DNA from: Mycolicibacter senuensis
GTDB taxonomy: Bacteria > Actinomycetota > Actinomycetes > Mycobacteriales > Mycobacteriaceae
Direction of reading: 5' to 3'
DNA: 64,000 bases
Assembly (NCBI RefSeq): GCF_002101885.1
Contig: NZ_LQPS01000043.1
Location: 558,001-622,000, forward strand
Part shown: positions 10,373-21,355 of the stretch, one piece after another
Layout of the letters: every line of letters starts with the position of its first letter
Position numbering within the stretch: the stretch's first letter is position 1
The notes under the pieces: model-generated
Databases searched by the model: none
The model's input: only the letters and a program-made list of their open reading frames with translations
Told to the model about the DNA's origin: nothing
Made by a program: the position numbers and the translations under genes

Positions 10373-11878
10373 ATGGAGTCTGCGATACCCGGGGAGACGG
10401 CGGCGCCCTACGTTCAGGCGCACGAAACGCATTCCGGCGTGGTCGTGCTGGTGGGCGATCGGGCGTACAAGGCCAAGAAGCCACTACAGACCGACTTCCT
10501 CGATTTCCGCACCGTGGCGCAGCGCGAGCAGGCCTGTCGGCGAGAAGTCCAGCTCAACAGCCGCCTTGCGCCCGACAGCTATCTCGGGGTGGCCCACTTT
10601 CAGGGGCCCGCCGGCGCAGCGGCCGAACCGGTCATCGTGATGCGGCGCTATCACGACGACGAACGGCTGACCTCGATGGTCAAAGCCGCCGAGCCCGTCG
10701 AACACGTGCTTGACCGCATCGCGGGCCTGCTGGCCGATTTCCACGACCGGGCCGAGCGCAGCCGCGAGATCAGCCGGCAGGGCGAGCCCGACGCGGTCCG
10801 GCAACGCTGGCACGACAACTTTCCGACACTGCACCAGCACGCCGGCACCGCGGTGCCATCCGAGATCGTGCGGCGAGTGCAGGGCCTCGGCGCCGAATAC
10901 CTTGCCGGCCGGGCGGATCTGCTCACCGGGCGCGTCGAGCAGGGCTGCATCGTCGACGGCCACGCCGACCTGCTCGCCGACGACATCTTCTGGGTGGACG
11001 GCCGGCCGGTGCTGCTCGACTGCCTGGAGTTCAGCGACGAACTTCGCTACCTCGACCGCATCGACGACGCCGCCTTCCTGGCCATGGATCTGGAGTTCCT
11101 CGGCCGCAAGGATCTCGGCGATTACTTCCTGGACCGCTACGCCGCATGGTCGGGCGATACCGCGGCGCAGTCGCTGCGGGACTTCTACATCGCCTACCGC
11201 GCCGTGGTGCGTGCCAAGGTCGACTGTGTGCGGCTGGCGCAGGGCAAACAAGGATCCGCAGCGGCCGCCGCCGACCACTTGGACATCGCCTTGCGGCACC
11301 TGGAGGACGGCGCCGTGCGGCTGGTGCTCGTCGGCGGCGGCCCAGGTACCGGGAAGTCGACCCTGGCCGGTGGGCTCGCGGAGCGGGTCGGGGCGGTAGT
11401 GGTCTCCACCGACGACGTGCGCCGGGAACTGCGCAGCTCCGGGCAGCTCAGCGGCGAGGCCGGCAGTCTCGGCGCCGGGCTCTACACGCCGGCCAACGTC
11501 GCAGCCGTCTACCACGCGGTACTGCAGCGGGCGGGCCACCACCTGGGCGAGGGGGTGTCGGTCGTCCTCGACGGCACCTGGCGCGACGCCGAGATCCGCG
11601 CCGAAGCGCAGCGGCTGGCCGCCGACACGCATGCGGCGGTCGCCGAGATCCGGTGTGTGGTGCCGATCGAGGTCGCAGCCGAGCGCGTCAGGACCAGGGC
11701 GGCAGGCAATTCCGATGCGACACCCCAGATCGCCGGGGCGCTGGGCGCCGACGACTTCGGGTGGGACACCGCGCACTGCGTCGACACGTCGAGGCCGTTC
11801 GATCAGTGTGTGCGCGAAGCCCACGAGCAATGGCGGGCCGCGATCCAGCCGCCGTACGGGGACAGCGCCGCGCGGTAG
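10373..11878 (+). CDS. aminoglycoside-phosphotransferase-like/AAA ATPase fusion (Rv2004c-like)
   Basis: A 501-residue two-part protein. Residues 1-310 resemble an aminoglycoside phosphotransferase-type kinase fold, with VDGHADLLADDIFWVDGRP replacing the usual H-x-D-x5-N loop. Residues 315-500 are a P-loop ATPase with Walker A GGGPGTGKST near 321-330 and a downstream VVLDGTW. The length and plan match Rv2004c, a conserved hypothetical DosR-regulon protein. The substrate of either half is unknown. The ATG at 10373 has GGAAG nearby, and the gene is almost certainly cotranscribed with the stress protein. Confidence 0.85.
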   Translation: MESAIPGETAAPYVQAHETHSGVVVLVGDRAYKAKKPLQTDFLDFRTVAQREQACRREVQLNSRLAPDSYLGVAHFQGPAGAAAEPVIVMRRYHDDERLTSMVKAAEPVEHVLDRIAGLLADFHDRAERSREISRQGEPDAVRQRWHDNFPTLHQHAGTAVPSEIVRRVQGLGAEYLAGRADLLTGRVEQGCIVDGHADLLADDIFWVDGRPVLLDCLEFSDELRYLDRIDDAAFLAMDLEFLGRKDLGDYFLDRYAAWSGDTAAQSLRDFYIAYRAVVRAKVDCVRLAQGKQGSAAAAADHLDIALRHLEDGAVRLVLVGGGPGTGKSTLAGGLAERVGAVVVSTDDVRRELRSSGQLSGEAGSLGAGLYTPANVAAVYHAVLQRAGHHLGEGVSVVLDGTWRDAEIRAEAQRLAADTHAAVAEIRCVVPIEVAAERVRTRAAGNSDATPQIAGALGADDFGWDTAHCVDTSRPFDQCVREAHEQWRAAIQPPYGDSAAR

Positions 11879-11903
11879 CCGCCGCCGCGACCCGTCGCTT
11901 CCC

Positions 11904-11909
11904 TAAACT
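11904..11909 (+). promoter_or_regulatory. -10 of a leaderless fmt promoter
   Basis: TAAACT followed by exactly six bases and then the GTG start of fmt. No SD precedes the start, so the message is probably leaderless. Confidence 0.6.
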
Positions 11910-11915
11910 GTCCCG

Positions 11916-12848
11916 GTGCGCATCGTCTTCGCCGGCACTCCGGACACCGCGTTGCCGTCGTTGCAGCGGCTGATCGACTCCCCGCGCCACGAGGTGGCCG
12001 CGGTGCTGACCCGGCCCGACGCGGTATCGGGGCGGCGGGGGCGCCCGCAGCCGTCATCGGTGGCGCGCCTGGCCCTCGACCACGACATCCCGGTGCTGCG
12101 GCCCGCCAAGCCGAACGCACCGGAGTTCGTTGCCGAGTTGAGCGAACTGGCACCCGAATGCTGCCCGGTGGTCGCCTACGGGGCGCTGCTGCGCGACGGA
12201 CTGCTGGCGGTACCGGTGCACGGCTGGATCAACCTGCACTTCTCGTTGCTTCCGGCCTGGCGGGGTGCGAGCCCGGTGCAGGCGGCCATCGCCGCCGGCG
12301 ACGAAGTGACCGGTGCCACCACCTTCCGGATCGAACCGGACCTGGACTCCGGCCCGGTCTACGGTGTCGCCACCGAGACGATCCGCGCGGGCGACACCGC
12401 CGGCGACCTGCTGGGCCGACTGGCGGTCTCGGGCGCCGAACTACTGGCGGCCACCCTCGACGGCATCGCCGACGGTGCACTGACCGCGGTCCCGCAGTCA
12501 TCCGACGGGGTGAGCTATGCCTCGAAGATCAGCGTCGAGGACGCCCGGGTGCGCTGGGAGTTGCCCGCCGCGGTGATCGACCGTCGCATCCGCTCGGTCA
12601 CGCCGAATCCGGGCGCCTGGACGGCGATCGACGAGCTGCGGATCAAGCTCGGACCGATCAGCATCACCGAAGAAGCGCCGACGCCCCTGGCGCCCGGGGA
12701 CATTCACGTCGACCGGCGAAGCGTCTGGGTCGGCACCGGATCGACACCGGTGCGATTGGGGCAGATCCAGCCGCCCGGAAAGAAATTCATGGACGCCGCC
12801 GACTGGGCGCGCGGCGCCCGGCTCGATTCCGGGGTGCGGGCGTCATGA
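11916..12848 (+). CDS. fmt: methionyl-tRNA formyltransferase
   Basis: Formylates initiator Met-tRNA using 10-formyl-tetrahydrofolate. The 310-residue protein begins [16 protein letters not shown] and carries the catalytic region [17 protein letters not shown] near residues 106-121, with the Asn, His and later Asp of the family, then a C-terminal OB-like domain. The length matches mycobacterial Fmt (about 312). The GTG start is supported by a -10 hexamer six bases upstream. The stop TGA overlaps the ATG of rsmB (ATGA at 12845-12848), so the two are translationally coupled. Confidence 0.95.
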   Translation: MRIVFAGTPDTALPSLQRLIDSPRHEVAAVLTRPDAVSGRRGRPQPSSVARLALDHDIPVLRPAKPNAPEFVAELSELAPECCPVVAYGALLRDGLLAVPVHGWINLHFSLLPAWRGASPVQAAIAAGDEVTGATTFRIEPDLDSGPVYGVATETIRAGDTAGDLLGRLAVSGAELLAATLDGIADGALTAVPQSSDGVSYASKISVEDARVRWELPAAVIDRRIRSVTPNPGAWTAIDELRIKLGPISITEEAPTPLAPGDIHVDRRSVWVGTGSTPVRLGQIQPPGKKFMDAADWARGARLDSGVRAS

Positions 12849-14242
12849 CCCGCCCGCCCCGCCGCCCGCAGCGGCCGCAAGGCGGCCCGCGCAAACGCGA
12901 GCGCAAACCGCTGGATCCGGCGCGGCGCGCCGCCTTCGACGTGTTGCGGGCGGTCTCAGAGCGCGACGCCTACGCGAACCTGATGCTGCCGGCGCTGCTG
13001 CGCGAACGCGGGATCACCGGCCGCGACGCCGCTTTCGCCACTGAGCTGACTTATGGCACCTGCCGGGTGCGCGGGCTGCTCGACACGATCATCGGGGCGG
13101 CCGCGCAGCGCTCACCGGAGGCGATCAACCCGGTGCTGCTGGACCTGCTGCGGCTGGGCAGCTACCAGTTGCTGCGCACCCGAGTCGACGCCCATGCCGC
13201 GGTGTCCACCACCGTCGAACAGGCGGCCATCGAATTCGATTCCGCGCGTGCAGGTTTCGTCAACGGCGTGTTGCGCACCATCAGCGGCCGCGATGAGCAG
13301 TCCTGGACTGCGGAGCTGGCCCCGGACGCGGCCGCCGATCCGATCGGACACGCGGCGTTCGTCCACGCGCATCCGCGCTGGATCGCGCAGGCCTTCGCCG
13401 ACGCGCTCGGTGCCGAGGCCGGCGAGCTCGACGCGGTACTGGCCGCTGACGACGAGCGCCCCCAGGTCCATCTGGCCGCCCGGCCTGGCACCCTGACCGC
13501 CGACGAGCTGGCCGCCGCCGTGGGCGGCACCGTCGGCCGGTATTCGCCGTATGCGGTCTACCTGCCCGGCGGTGACCCGGGCCGGCTCGAGCCGGTGCAG
13601 GCCGGTGCGGCCCTGGTGCAAGACGAAGGCAGTCAGCTGGTGGCGCGGGCGCTGACGTTGGCTCCGGTGGACGACGACACCGGACGGTGGCTGGACCTGT
13701 GTGCCGGACCCGGCGGAAAGACCGCGCTGCTGGCCGCGCTGGCAGTCGCGACGGGCGCGCAGGTGATCGCGGTGGAACAGGCGCCGGCGCGTGCCGCACT
13801 GGTCGCCGAGAACACCCGCGGCCTGGATGTGCAGGTGCTGACCGCCGACGGCCGCGACTCCGGGCTGCCGCCCGGCTTCGACCGGGTACTGGTCGATGCG
13901 CCGTGCACCGGTCTGGGCGCCTTGCGACGCCGGCCCGAAGCACGCTGGCGCCGCCAGCCCGCCGACGTCCCCATGCTGGCCAAACTGCAGCGCGAACTGC
14001 TGGCGGCGGCGATCGCGCTGACCCGGCCCGGCGGCGTGGTGCTGTATGCGACCTGCTCGCCGCACCTGGCCGAAACGGTCGGGGTGGTGGCCGACGCGCT
14101 GCGGCGGCACCCGGTGACGGCACTGGACACCCGGCCGCTGTTCGCGTCGACCGACCAGCTCGGGGACGGTCCGTACGTACAACTGTGGCCGCACCGGCAC
14201 GGCACCGACGCCATGTTCGCCGCGGCGCTACAAGTAGGCTGA
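12845..14242 (+). CDS. rsmB: 16S rRNA (cytosine-5) methyltransferase RsmB
   Basis: A 465-residue SAM-dependent RNA m5C methyltransferase (Fmu family, Rv1407 orthologue). Residues 20-160 form the NusB-like RNA-binding domain. The methyltransferase domain has the SAM motif [14 protein letters not shown] near 284, the catalytic motif [19 protein letters not shown] near 352, and YATCSPH near 401 with the second cysteine. The start is the ATG overlapping the fmt stop; the longer frame from 12158 is antisense-like noise over fmt. A basic Pro/Arg-rich tail of about 25 residues precedes the NusB-like domain. Confidence 0.93.
   Translation: MTRPPRRPQRPQGGPRKRERKPLDPARRAAFDVLRAVSERDAYANLMLPALLRERGITGRDAAFATELTYGTCRVRGLLDTIIGAAAQRSPEAINPVLLDLLRLGSYQLLRTRVDAHAAVSTTVEQAAIEFDSARAGFVNGVLRTISGRDEQSWTAELAPDAAADPIGHAAFVHAHPRWIAQAFADALGAEAGELDAVLAADDERPQVHLAARPGTLTADELAAAVGGTVGRYSPYAVYLPGGDPGRLEPVQAGAALVQDEGSQLVARALTLAPVDDDTGRWLDLCAGPGGKTALLAALAVATGAQVIAVEQAPARAALVAENTRGLDVQVLTADGRDSGLPPGFDRVLVDAPCTGLGALRRRPEARWRRQPADVPMLAKLQRELLAAAIALTRPGGVVLYATCSPHLAETVGVVADALRRHPVTALDTRPLFASTDQLGDGPYVQLWPHRHGTDAMFAAALQVG
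14235..14240 (+). promoter_or_regulatory. -10 of a leaderless rpe promoter
   Basis: TAGGCT, seven bases before the rpe GTG. It lies inside the last codons of rsmB, so rpe may have its own start of transcription within the cluster. Confidence 0.45.
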
Positions 14243-14247
14243 TCGTC

Positions 14248-14925
14248 GTGTCACGACCCATGATTGCGCCGTCGATCCTGTCGGCGGACTTCGCCCGGCT
14301 CGCCGAGGAGGCCGACGCCGTCAAGGGCGCCGATTGGCTGCACGTCGACGTGATGGACGCCCACTTCGTGCCCAATCTGACGATCGGGCTGCCGGTGGTG
14401 GAAAGCCTGTTGGCGGCCACCGACATCCCGATGGACTGCCATCTGATGATCGAGGACCCGGGCCGGTGGGCGCCGCCGTACGCCGAAGCGGGGGCCTACA
14501 ACGTCACGTTCCACGCCGAGGCCACCGACAACCCGGTCGCGGTCGCGCGAGACATCCGGGCCGCCGGCGCCCGAGCGGGCCTGAGCATCAAACCGGGCAC
14601 GCCGCTGGAGCCCTACCTGGAGATCCTGCGGGACTTCGACACGCTGCTGGTGATGTCGGTGGAACCGGGATTCGGCGGGCAGTCCTTCATCCCCGAGGTG
14701 TTGAGCAAGGTGCGCGCGGTACGCAAACTGGTCGACGCCGGAGAGCTGAGCATCCTGGTGGAGATCGACGGCGGCATCAACGCCGACACCGTCGAACAGG
14801 CCGCCGAGGCCGGCGTCGACTGCTTCGTGGCGGGTTCGGCCGTCTACAGCGCCGAGGACCCGGGCGCCGCGGTCGAGTCATTGCGCCGCCAGGCCCTCGC
14901 CGTGTCGCCGCACCTGCGCGCATGA
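14248..14925 (+). CDS. rpe: ribulose-phosphate 3-epimerase
   Basis: Interconverts ribulose-5-phosphate and xylulose-5-phosphate. The TIM-barrel protein of 225 residues has [13 protein letters not shown] at the start, [16 protein letters not shown] (metal-binding His and Asp), CHLMIEDP, the catalytic EPGFGGQ region and DGGIN near the phosphate site. The GTG at 14248 is preferred for its -10 element; an ATG at 14260 would also keep the first strand. The gene lies five bases after rsmB and ends at a MIRU-like element. Confidence 0.93.
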   Translation: MSRPMIAPSILSADFARLAEEADAVKGADWLHVDVMDAHFVPNLTIGLPVVESLLAATDIPMDCHLMIEDPGRWAPPYAEAGAYNVTFHAEATDNPVAVARDIRAAGARAGLSIKPGTPLEPYLEILRDFDTLLVMSVEPGFGGQSFIPEVLSKVRAVRKLVDAGELSILVEIDGGINADTVEQAAEAGVDCFVAGSAVYSAEDPGAAVESLRRQALAVSPHLRA

Positions 14926-14978
14926 GCTCCGAAGGCGACGGCGAGCGAGGGACGAGCGAGCAAGGAGCCGAGGCATGA
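14922..14978 (+). repeat. MIRU-like junction element, rpe/ribD (weaker member)
   Basis: The rpe stop lies in ATGAGC (14922-14927) and ribD starts with ATGA (14975-14978). The roughly 50 bases between are low-complexity GAGC/GACGAGC steps ending in AAGGAGCC, which also provides the ribD ribosome site. The outline is the same as the elements at 20299, 24252 and 47100, but the inner sequence is only loosely similar. Confidence 0.4.
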
Positions 14979-16006
14979 ATGCAGCCCCGGCCGCGACGGA
15001 CGCCGCCGGCCTCGATGCGGCCATGCTGCTCGCGATCGAGCAGTCGCAGCAGGTGAAGGGCAACACCTATCCCAATCCGCCGGTGGGTGCGGTGGTGCTC
15101 GACCGTGACGGCCGGGTGGTCGGCGTCGGCGGGACCCGGCCGACCGGTGAGGCGCACGCCGAGGTGGTGGCGTTGCGCCGCGCCGGCGAACTGGCCGCCG
15201 GCGGCACCGTGGTGGTCACCCTGGCGCCCTGCAACCACCACGGCCGGACCCCGCCGTGTGCGGAGGCGGTGCTGGCCGCCGGTGTGGCACGGGTGGTCTA
15301 TGCCGTCGAGGACCCCAACCCCGAGGCGGCGGGCGGGCCGGAGCGGCTGGCGGCGGCCGGAGTCGAGGTGCTCTCCGGGGTGCAGGCGGCTGCGGTGACC
15401 GCCGGGCCGCTGCGGGAGTGGTTGCACAAGCAGCGCACCGGCTTGCCGCACGTGACCTGGAAATACGCCACCAGCATCGACGGCCGCAGCGCGGCTGCCG
15501 ACGGTTCGAGTCAATGGATCACCAGCGAGGCGGCGCGGGCCGACCTGCACCGCCGCCGCGCGGCCGCGGACGCCATCGTGGTGGGCACCGGGACGGTGCT
15601 CGTCGACGATCCGACGCTGACCGCCCGGCTGCCCGACGGCACCCTGGCCGACCGGCAGCCGCTGCGCGTGGTGGTGGGGGAGCGCGAGATCTCGGCGGAC
15701 GCCCAGGTGCTCAACGACGACTCGCGCACCATGGTGATCCGCACCCACGATCCCGCCGAAGTGCTGCGGGCGCTGTCGGATCGCACCGACGTGCTCTTAG
15801 AGGGCGGTCCCACGGTGGCCGGCGCATTCCTGCGCGCGGGAGCGATCGACCGGATCCTGGCCTATGTGGCGCCGATCCTGCTCGGCGGGCCGATCACCGC
15901 CGTCGACGATGTCGGGGTGTCCAGCATCGCCCGAGCGTTGCGTTGGCGATTCGACACCGTCGAGCCGATCGGCCCGGACCTGCTGTTGTCACTGATCCCG
16001 CACTGA
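14975..16006 (+). CDS. ribD: bifunctional riboflavin deaminase/reductase RibD
   Basis: Second and third steps of riboflavin synthesis: deamination of the pyrimidine intermediate, then reduction of its ribosyl chain. Residues 1-145 are the deaminase, with HAEVVAL near 60 and the zinc site PCNHHGRTPPC near 86-96. Residues 150-343 are the reductase, beginning VTWKYATSIDGRSAA and including ITSEAARADLHRRRA. The length (343) matches mycobacterial RibG/RibD. The ATG at 14975 is served by AAGGAG seven bases upstream. It converges on the P55 efflux gene with ten bases between. Confidence 0.95.
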   Translation: MNAAPAATDAAGLDAAMLLAIEQSQQVKGNTYPNPPVGAVVLDRDGRVVGVGGTRPTGEAHAEVVALRRAGELAAGGTVVVTLAPCNHHGRTPPCAEAVLAAGVARVVYAVEDPNPEAAGGPERLAAAGVEVLSGVQAAAVTAGPLREWLHKQRTGLPHVTWKYATSIDGRSAAADGSSQWITSEAARADLHRRRAAADAIVVGTGTVLVDDPTLTARLPDGTLADRQPLRVVVGEREISADAQVLNDDSRTMVIRTHDPAEVLRALSDRTDVLLEGGPTVAGAFLRAGAIDRILAYVAPILLGGPITAVDDVGVSSIARALRWRFDTVEPIGPDLLLSLIPH

Positions 16007-16016
16007 CCCGGTGCTG

Positions 16017-17573
16017 CTAGCCGGCGTGGCGCTCGGGGACGCGCACACTCGCGGAGGAGTCCGCGTCGGGGTCCTCGACAGAATTCTTGTTGCTGCCGAT
16101 GAACAGACCGAGCACCGCGCCCACCACACAGATGATGGCGGTGATCCCGAAGACCTCGCCGTACATCCCGGCGAACGCCAGCCGCGAGTTCTCCGCCGTG
16201 TCCTGCAATTTCTCGGCAAGGCTGCCGCCCGTCGACCGGGGTAGGCCGGCGAGGATCTGGTTGAACCGGTACAGTCCCCAAGCGCTCAGGGCGGCGAGGC
16301 CGATCAGCATCCCCGTCATCCGGGCCACCACCACACCGGCCGCGGCGATGCCGTGCTCCCGCGGCGGTACCACCCGCATCACCGCCGAGGTCAGTGGGCC
16401 GATCACCAGGCCCAGCCCCAGCCCGGCGATCAGCTGATCGGTGTAGGCCGCCGGCAGGCTCAGCCCGAACACCTCGTGGTGGTAGGCCATCAGGTCCACC
16501 GGCCACTTCGAGATGAGCCGGTAGCCCACCGCGGCGATCAGCAGCCCGACGAACGTCACCAGACGATCGCCCACGACGGTTGCTATCGCACCGCCGGCCA
16601 CGGCGCCGATGGGCAGCGCCATCAGGAACCACAGCAGCAGCATCGCCGCCTCGTTCTGGCTCTTTCCGAGGACGCCCTGGCCGAACAGTTCGACGTCGAC
16701 CAGGGTGACCATCAAGGCGGCGCCGGCGCAGAGCGAGGCGCCCAGGGCGGCCAAGAACGGGCCGAAGCGGGCGCCTTCGGGGTCGATCAGTTTGGTCGAC
16801 GACTTGATCTCCCAGACCACGAAGGCCACCAGCGCGGCCGCGGCGACTCCCAGGTACACCGCACCGTGGTCGGGAAGGGCCTGCTTGCCGTTGGGGTCGG
16901 GGTTGTACAGCCCGATCGTCAGCATTCCCAGGATCACCGCCAGCAGCAGCCCGCCGACCACATCAACCCGCTCCCGGGGGCCGTCCATGGACTGCGACGG
17001 CAGGCTGAAGTGGATCAATGCCATCGACAGCAGGGTCAGCGGCACGTTGATCCAGAACACATCGCGCCAGCTCGTCAGCAGCCAGACGATGAAGATGCCG
17101 TAGAGCGGACCCAGCACGCTGCCGAGTTCCTGGGCGCCGGCGATCCAGCCCAGCACCGCCGACCGCCTGCGTTCCGACCACAGGTCGGCACCGAGCGCGA
17201 ACGTCACCGGCAGTAGCGCCCCGGCCGCGATGCCCTGCACGGTGCGACCGATCACCAGCATCTGCAGGTCCATCGCGAGTGCGGTCATCACGGACCCGAC
17301 GGCGAATGCCGCCAGACTGGCCTGCAGCAGCATCTTGCGGCCGAACCGGTCGGAGGCCCGGCCGAGCAGTGGCATCGCGGCGATATAACCCAGCAGGTAG
17401 CAGGTGATGATCGGGGTGATCTGCTGGATCTTGTTGATCGGGATCCCGACACCGGCAGGCTGCGGAGCCATGATGTCGCGCATGATGGTGACCACGACAT
17501 AGGTGTCGAGGGCACCGAGCAGGACCGCGAGGCTACCTGCGCTGATTGCGAGTCTGCGGTTGACCCGCATCAC
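16017..17573 (-). CDS. MFS transporter P55 (triacylglyceride/drug efflux partner of LprG)
   Basis: A 518-residue major-facilitator protein with about 14 membrane segments. The N-terminal helix ends [16 protein letters not shown] (motif D1 of drug:H+ antiporters) and the loop 2-3 motif is [10 protein letters not shown]. In M. tuberculosis Rv1410c (P55) acts with the lipoprotein LprG in moving triacylglycerides to the outer envelope and affects drug tolerance. Here the same pair is kept: the lprG stop overlaps the P55 start (GTG at 17573 or ATG at 17570), so the two are coupled. The C-terminal 40 residues are polar and acidic. Confidence 0.92.
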   Translation of the reverse strand: MMRVNRRLAISAGSLAVLLGALDTYVVVTIMRDIMAPQPAGVGIPINKIQQITPIITCYLLGYIAAMPLLGRASDRFGRKMLLQASLAAFAVGSVMTALAMDLQMLVIGRTVQGIAAGALLPVTFALGADLWSERRRSAVLGWIAGAQELGSVLGPLYGIFIVWLLTSWRDVFWINVPLTLLSMALIHFSLPSQSMDGPRERVDVVGGLLLAVILGMLTIGLYNPDPNGKQALPDHGAVYLGVAAAALVAFVVWEIKSSTKLIDPEGARFGPFLAALGASLCAGAALMVTLVDVELFGQGVLGKSQNEAAMLLLWFLMALPIGAVAGGAIATVVGDRLVTFVGLLIAAVGYRLISKWPVDLMAYHHEVFGLSLPAAYTDQLIAGLGLGLVIGPLTSAVMRVVPPREHGIAAAGVVVARMTGMLIGLAALSAWGLYRFNQILAGLPRSTGGSLAEKLQDTAENSRLAFAGMYGEVFGITAIICVVGAVLGLFIGSNKNSVEDPDADSSASVRVPERHAG

Positions 17574-18259
17574 GCTCCCGCCGGCTTCTCAACCGTGACC
17601 GGGTCGTTCCAGTTCGACAGCGTCATCTGGATCGAGTTGCCAGCACTGGGGTCGAGTTGGGCCTGGACCAGCTGGTGGTCACCCTCCTCGGAGATCCAGA
17701 CCGTGGCCGGCGTGGAAGCGGTGGCCTTGAGCTGCGGAGCCAGGGAGTTCACGGCGTCGGCGGGCGCATCGCCGGTGACCCGGACCGCCTGCCGGCCGTT
17801 GATGGTGTCGCGGCCCTGCGCCTTCGGGTCCTTCAGCTTGGCCAGCATGTTGGCCAGCCCCTTGTCCGGGCTCAGGATCGCTGCCACGTCGTAGATCTTG
17901 TCGGCGGCGCCGTAGTTGTCGTAGTCGTCGCCGGTGATCGCCGCATACAGGTCGCCGTCGATTACGACGAACTTGGCGTCGACGTCCGATCCCAGCATCG
18001 TGATCGTCGCATTGCCCTTGGCCGCCGTGGTCGGTTCGTTGGTCAGATCGCCCTCGAGCGTCTTGACCGGCAGGTTCTTGATCTGGCCGGTCACCGAGAG
18101 GGCCAGGTGGGCGCTCTTGAGCTCGGCGGTGGTGGTGGCCGACTCCTTGACCAGGGTCGTCGCGTCCGGCAGCGGACCGCCGGCATCCTTACTGGAGCAG
18201 CCGGCGAACAGCGCGGCGGCGGTGGTGGCGGTGGCCAGGGCGATCACAAGTCTGCGCAT
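17570..18259 (-). CDS. lprG: lipoprotein LprG
   Basis: A 229-residue lipoprotein with the signal peptide [20 protein letters not shown] and the lipidated Cys in FAGC at about residue 21. The mature part is the LppX/LprG fold, which carries triacylated lipids and lipoglycans across the periplasm. It works with P55, encoded directly downstream with overlapping stop and start. The start at 18259 is chosen over 18268 because TACGAT precedes it by seven bases on this strand (leaderless) and the signal peptide then begins with MRR. Confidence 0.92.
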   Translation of the reverse strand: MRRLVIALATATTAAALFAGCSSKDAGGPLPDATTLVKESATTTAELKSAHLALSVTGQIKNLPVKTLEGDLTNEPTTAAKGNATITMLGSDVDAKFVVIDGDLYAAITGDDYDNYGAADKIYDVAAILSPDKGLANMLAKLKDPKAQGRDTINGRQAVRVTGDAPADAVNSLAPQLKATASTPATVWISEEGDHQLVQAQLDPSAGNSIQMTLSNWNDPVTVEKPAGA

Positions 18260-18266
18260 GGGTGAC

Positions 18267-18272
18267 ATCGTA
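18267..18272 (-). promoter_or_regulatory. -10 of a leaderless lprG promoter
   Basis: TACGAT on the minus strand with seven bases to the ATG at 18259. The same hexamer and spacing occur before ctaA at 46287. Confidence 0.5.
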
Positions 18273-18308
18273 TAGAGGCCGCTCAGCCGAGGCCGTCCAG
18301 CGGGCGCA

Positions 18309-18314
18309 TAGCCT
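18309..18314 (+). promoter_or_regulatory. -10 of a leaderless ribE promoter
   Basis: TAGCCT, six bases before the ATG at 18321. The same hexamer and spacing are found at uvrC. Confidence 0.6.
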
Positions 18315-18320
18315 GTTGTG

Positions 18321-18929
18321 ATGTTCACCGGAATCGTGGAGGAACTGGGCGAGCTGGTCAGCCGTGACGAGCTGACCGACGCCGCGCGCCTGGTCATCCA
18401 CGGGCCGACCGTCGTCTCCGACGCCCGGCACGGTGATTCGATCGCCGTCAACGGGGTGTGCCTGACGGTGGTGGAGGTGCTACCGGGCGGCCGGTTCTCC
18501 GCCGATGTGATGCGCGAGACGCTGGACCGGTCCAGTCTGGGATCTGTGCAGGTCGGCGGGCCGGTGAACCTGGAGCGCGCGGCCGCGCTCGGCAGCCGCC
18601 TGGGCGGGCACATCGTCCAGGGACACGTCGACGGCACCGGACGGGTGCTGGATCGCAGACCCGCACAGCACTGGGAAGTGGTGCGGATCGCGCTGCCGGG
18701 ACCGCTGGCGCGCTATGTGGTGGAGAAGGGCTCGATCACCGTCGACGGCATCTCGCTGACCGTCGCCGGGCTCGGATGTGACCCGGACGACTTCTTCGAG
18801 GTGTCGTTGATCCCGACCACACTGCAACTGACCACGCTCGGCCGTGCGCCGGTCGGCACGCTGGTCAATCTCGAGGTAGACGTCATCGCCAAATATGTCG
18901 AACGGCTGGTGACAAATCCCGCTCGGTGA
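18321..18929 (+). CDS. ribE: riboflavin synthase, alpha subunit
   Basis: Last step of riboflavin synthesis: dismutation of two 6,7-dimethyl-8-ribityllumazine molecules. The 202-residue protein has the two expected barrel repeats. It starts MFTGIVEELG, has GSRLGGHIVQGHVDGTG closing the first repeat, and ends with VNLEVDVIAKYVERL. The ATG at 18321 follows a -10 by six bases; a GTG directly before it is an alternative. It is divergent from lprG and about 95 bases ahead of ribBA. The genes lying between ribE and ribBA in M. tuberculosis (Rv1413, Rv1414) are absent. Confidence 0.95.
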   Translation: MFTGIVEELGELVSRDELTDAARLVIHGPTVVSDARHGDSIAVNGVCLTVVEVLPGGRFSADVMRETLDRSSLGSVQVGGPVNLERAAALGSRLGGHIVQGHVDGTGRVLDRRPAQHWEVVRIALPGPLARYVVEKGSITVDGISLTVAGLGCDPDDFFEVSLIPTTLQLTTLGRAPVGTLVNLEVDVIAKYVERLVTNPAR

Positions 18930-19024
18930 GTCAGGCGGCAAACCCGGGCCCGGGAGTGGTTCATACTGGATGGGCGGGTCACGCCGATCGGGCGGCCCCT
19001 GACGGCGAACGCAAGGTGGCATAG
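18930..19024 (+). promoter_or_regulatory. ribE-ribBA spacer with possible promoter
   Basis: A 95-base spacer with CATACT at 18962-18967 as the only -10-like hexamer. I looked for the conserved FMN-riboswitch blocks and did not recognise them. Confidence 0.25.
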
Positions 19025-20809
<1,785 letters not shown>

Positions 20810-20810
<1 letters not shown>

Positions 20811-21280
20811 TGGCCCGGTCGGGATCCCAGCAGTGGGATCTGGAGGTGCGTCCGCGGCTGATGCGCATCGGCTTGTGGAGTGCGGCGATCCTGATCGTCG
20901 CGATCCACGTGGTGGTGAGCTTTCTGCTGACGGTCCGCTCGTCTGGCGTCATCTTTCGCACCTACGACCGGGTGGCCGTGGTGGTGCTGGGCATCATCGT
21001 GGCCGGCTCGCTGCTGGTGTGGACCCGGGCCCGGGTGCGGGCGGGCGAATCCGGGGTGTCGGTGCGCAACGGGCTCGGCGACCGGTTGATCCCGTGGTCG
21101 CAAGTGCTCGGCGTGTCTTTCCCGCCGGGCAAGCGCTGGGCCCGGCTGGAGTTGCCCGACGACGAGTACATTCCGCTGGTGGCCATCCAGTCCGCCGACA
21201 AGGAGGCCGCGGTGGCGGCCATGCGCGCGCTGCGGGAGCTGGTGGCGCGCTACCGGCCGGCCTCCCGCGAGCAGACATAG
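20810..21280 (+). CDS. small PH-domain-like membrane protein (Rv1417-like)
   Basis: A 156-residue protein with two membrane segments (about residues 17-38 and 50-68) and a cytosolic bacterial PH-like (YdbT/DUF2581-type) domain in the second half: GESGVSVRNGLGDRLIPWSQVLGV, then VAIQSADKEAAVAAM. It corresponds to Rv1417, also directly after ribH. The function is unknown. The ATG at 20810 shares one base with the ribH stop. M. tuberculosis has lprH and Rv1419 next; both are missing here. Confidence 0.75.
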
Positions 21281-21341
21281 AGTCGCACTCTTGAGCCCCA
21301 TCGCGTGCGATTCTGCGTCTGCTCGCCGGGGGAAGTCGCAC
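21281..21341. promoter_or_regulatory. repeated AGTCGCAC motifs before uvrC
   Basis: AGTCGCAC occurs at 21281-21288 and again at 21334-21341, and its partial inverse GTGCGA at 21305-21310. The second copy ends three bases before the uvrC -10. This looks like a possible operator, but it does not match the mycobacterial LexA box or the RecA-NDp promoter that I know. Confidence 0.3.
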
Positions 21342-21343
21342 GC

Positions 21344-21349
21344 TAGCCT
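21344..21349 (+). promoter_or_regulatory. -10 of a leaderless uvrC promoter
   Basis: TAGCCT, six bases before the GTG of uvrC; no SD is present. Confidence 0.6.
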
Positions 21350-21355
21350 GATTAC

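Noticed and set aside
18930-19024. FMN riboswitch upstream of ribBA
   Set aside because: The 95-base spacer is too short and lacks the conserved sequence blocks.
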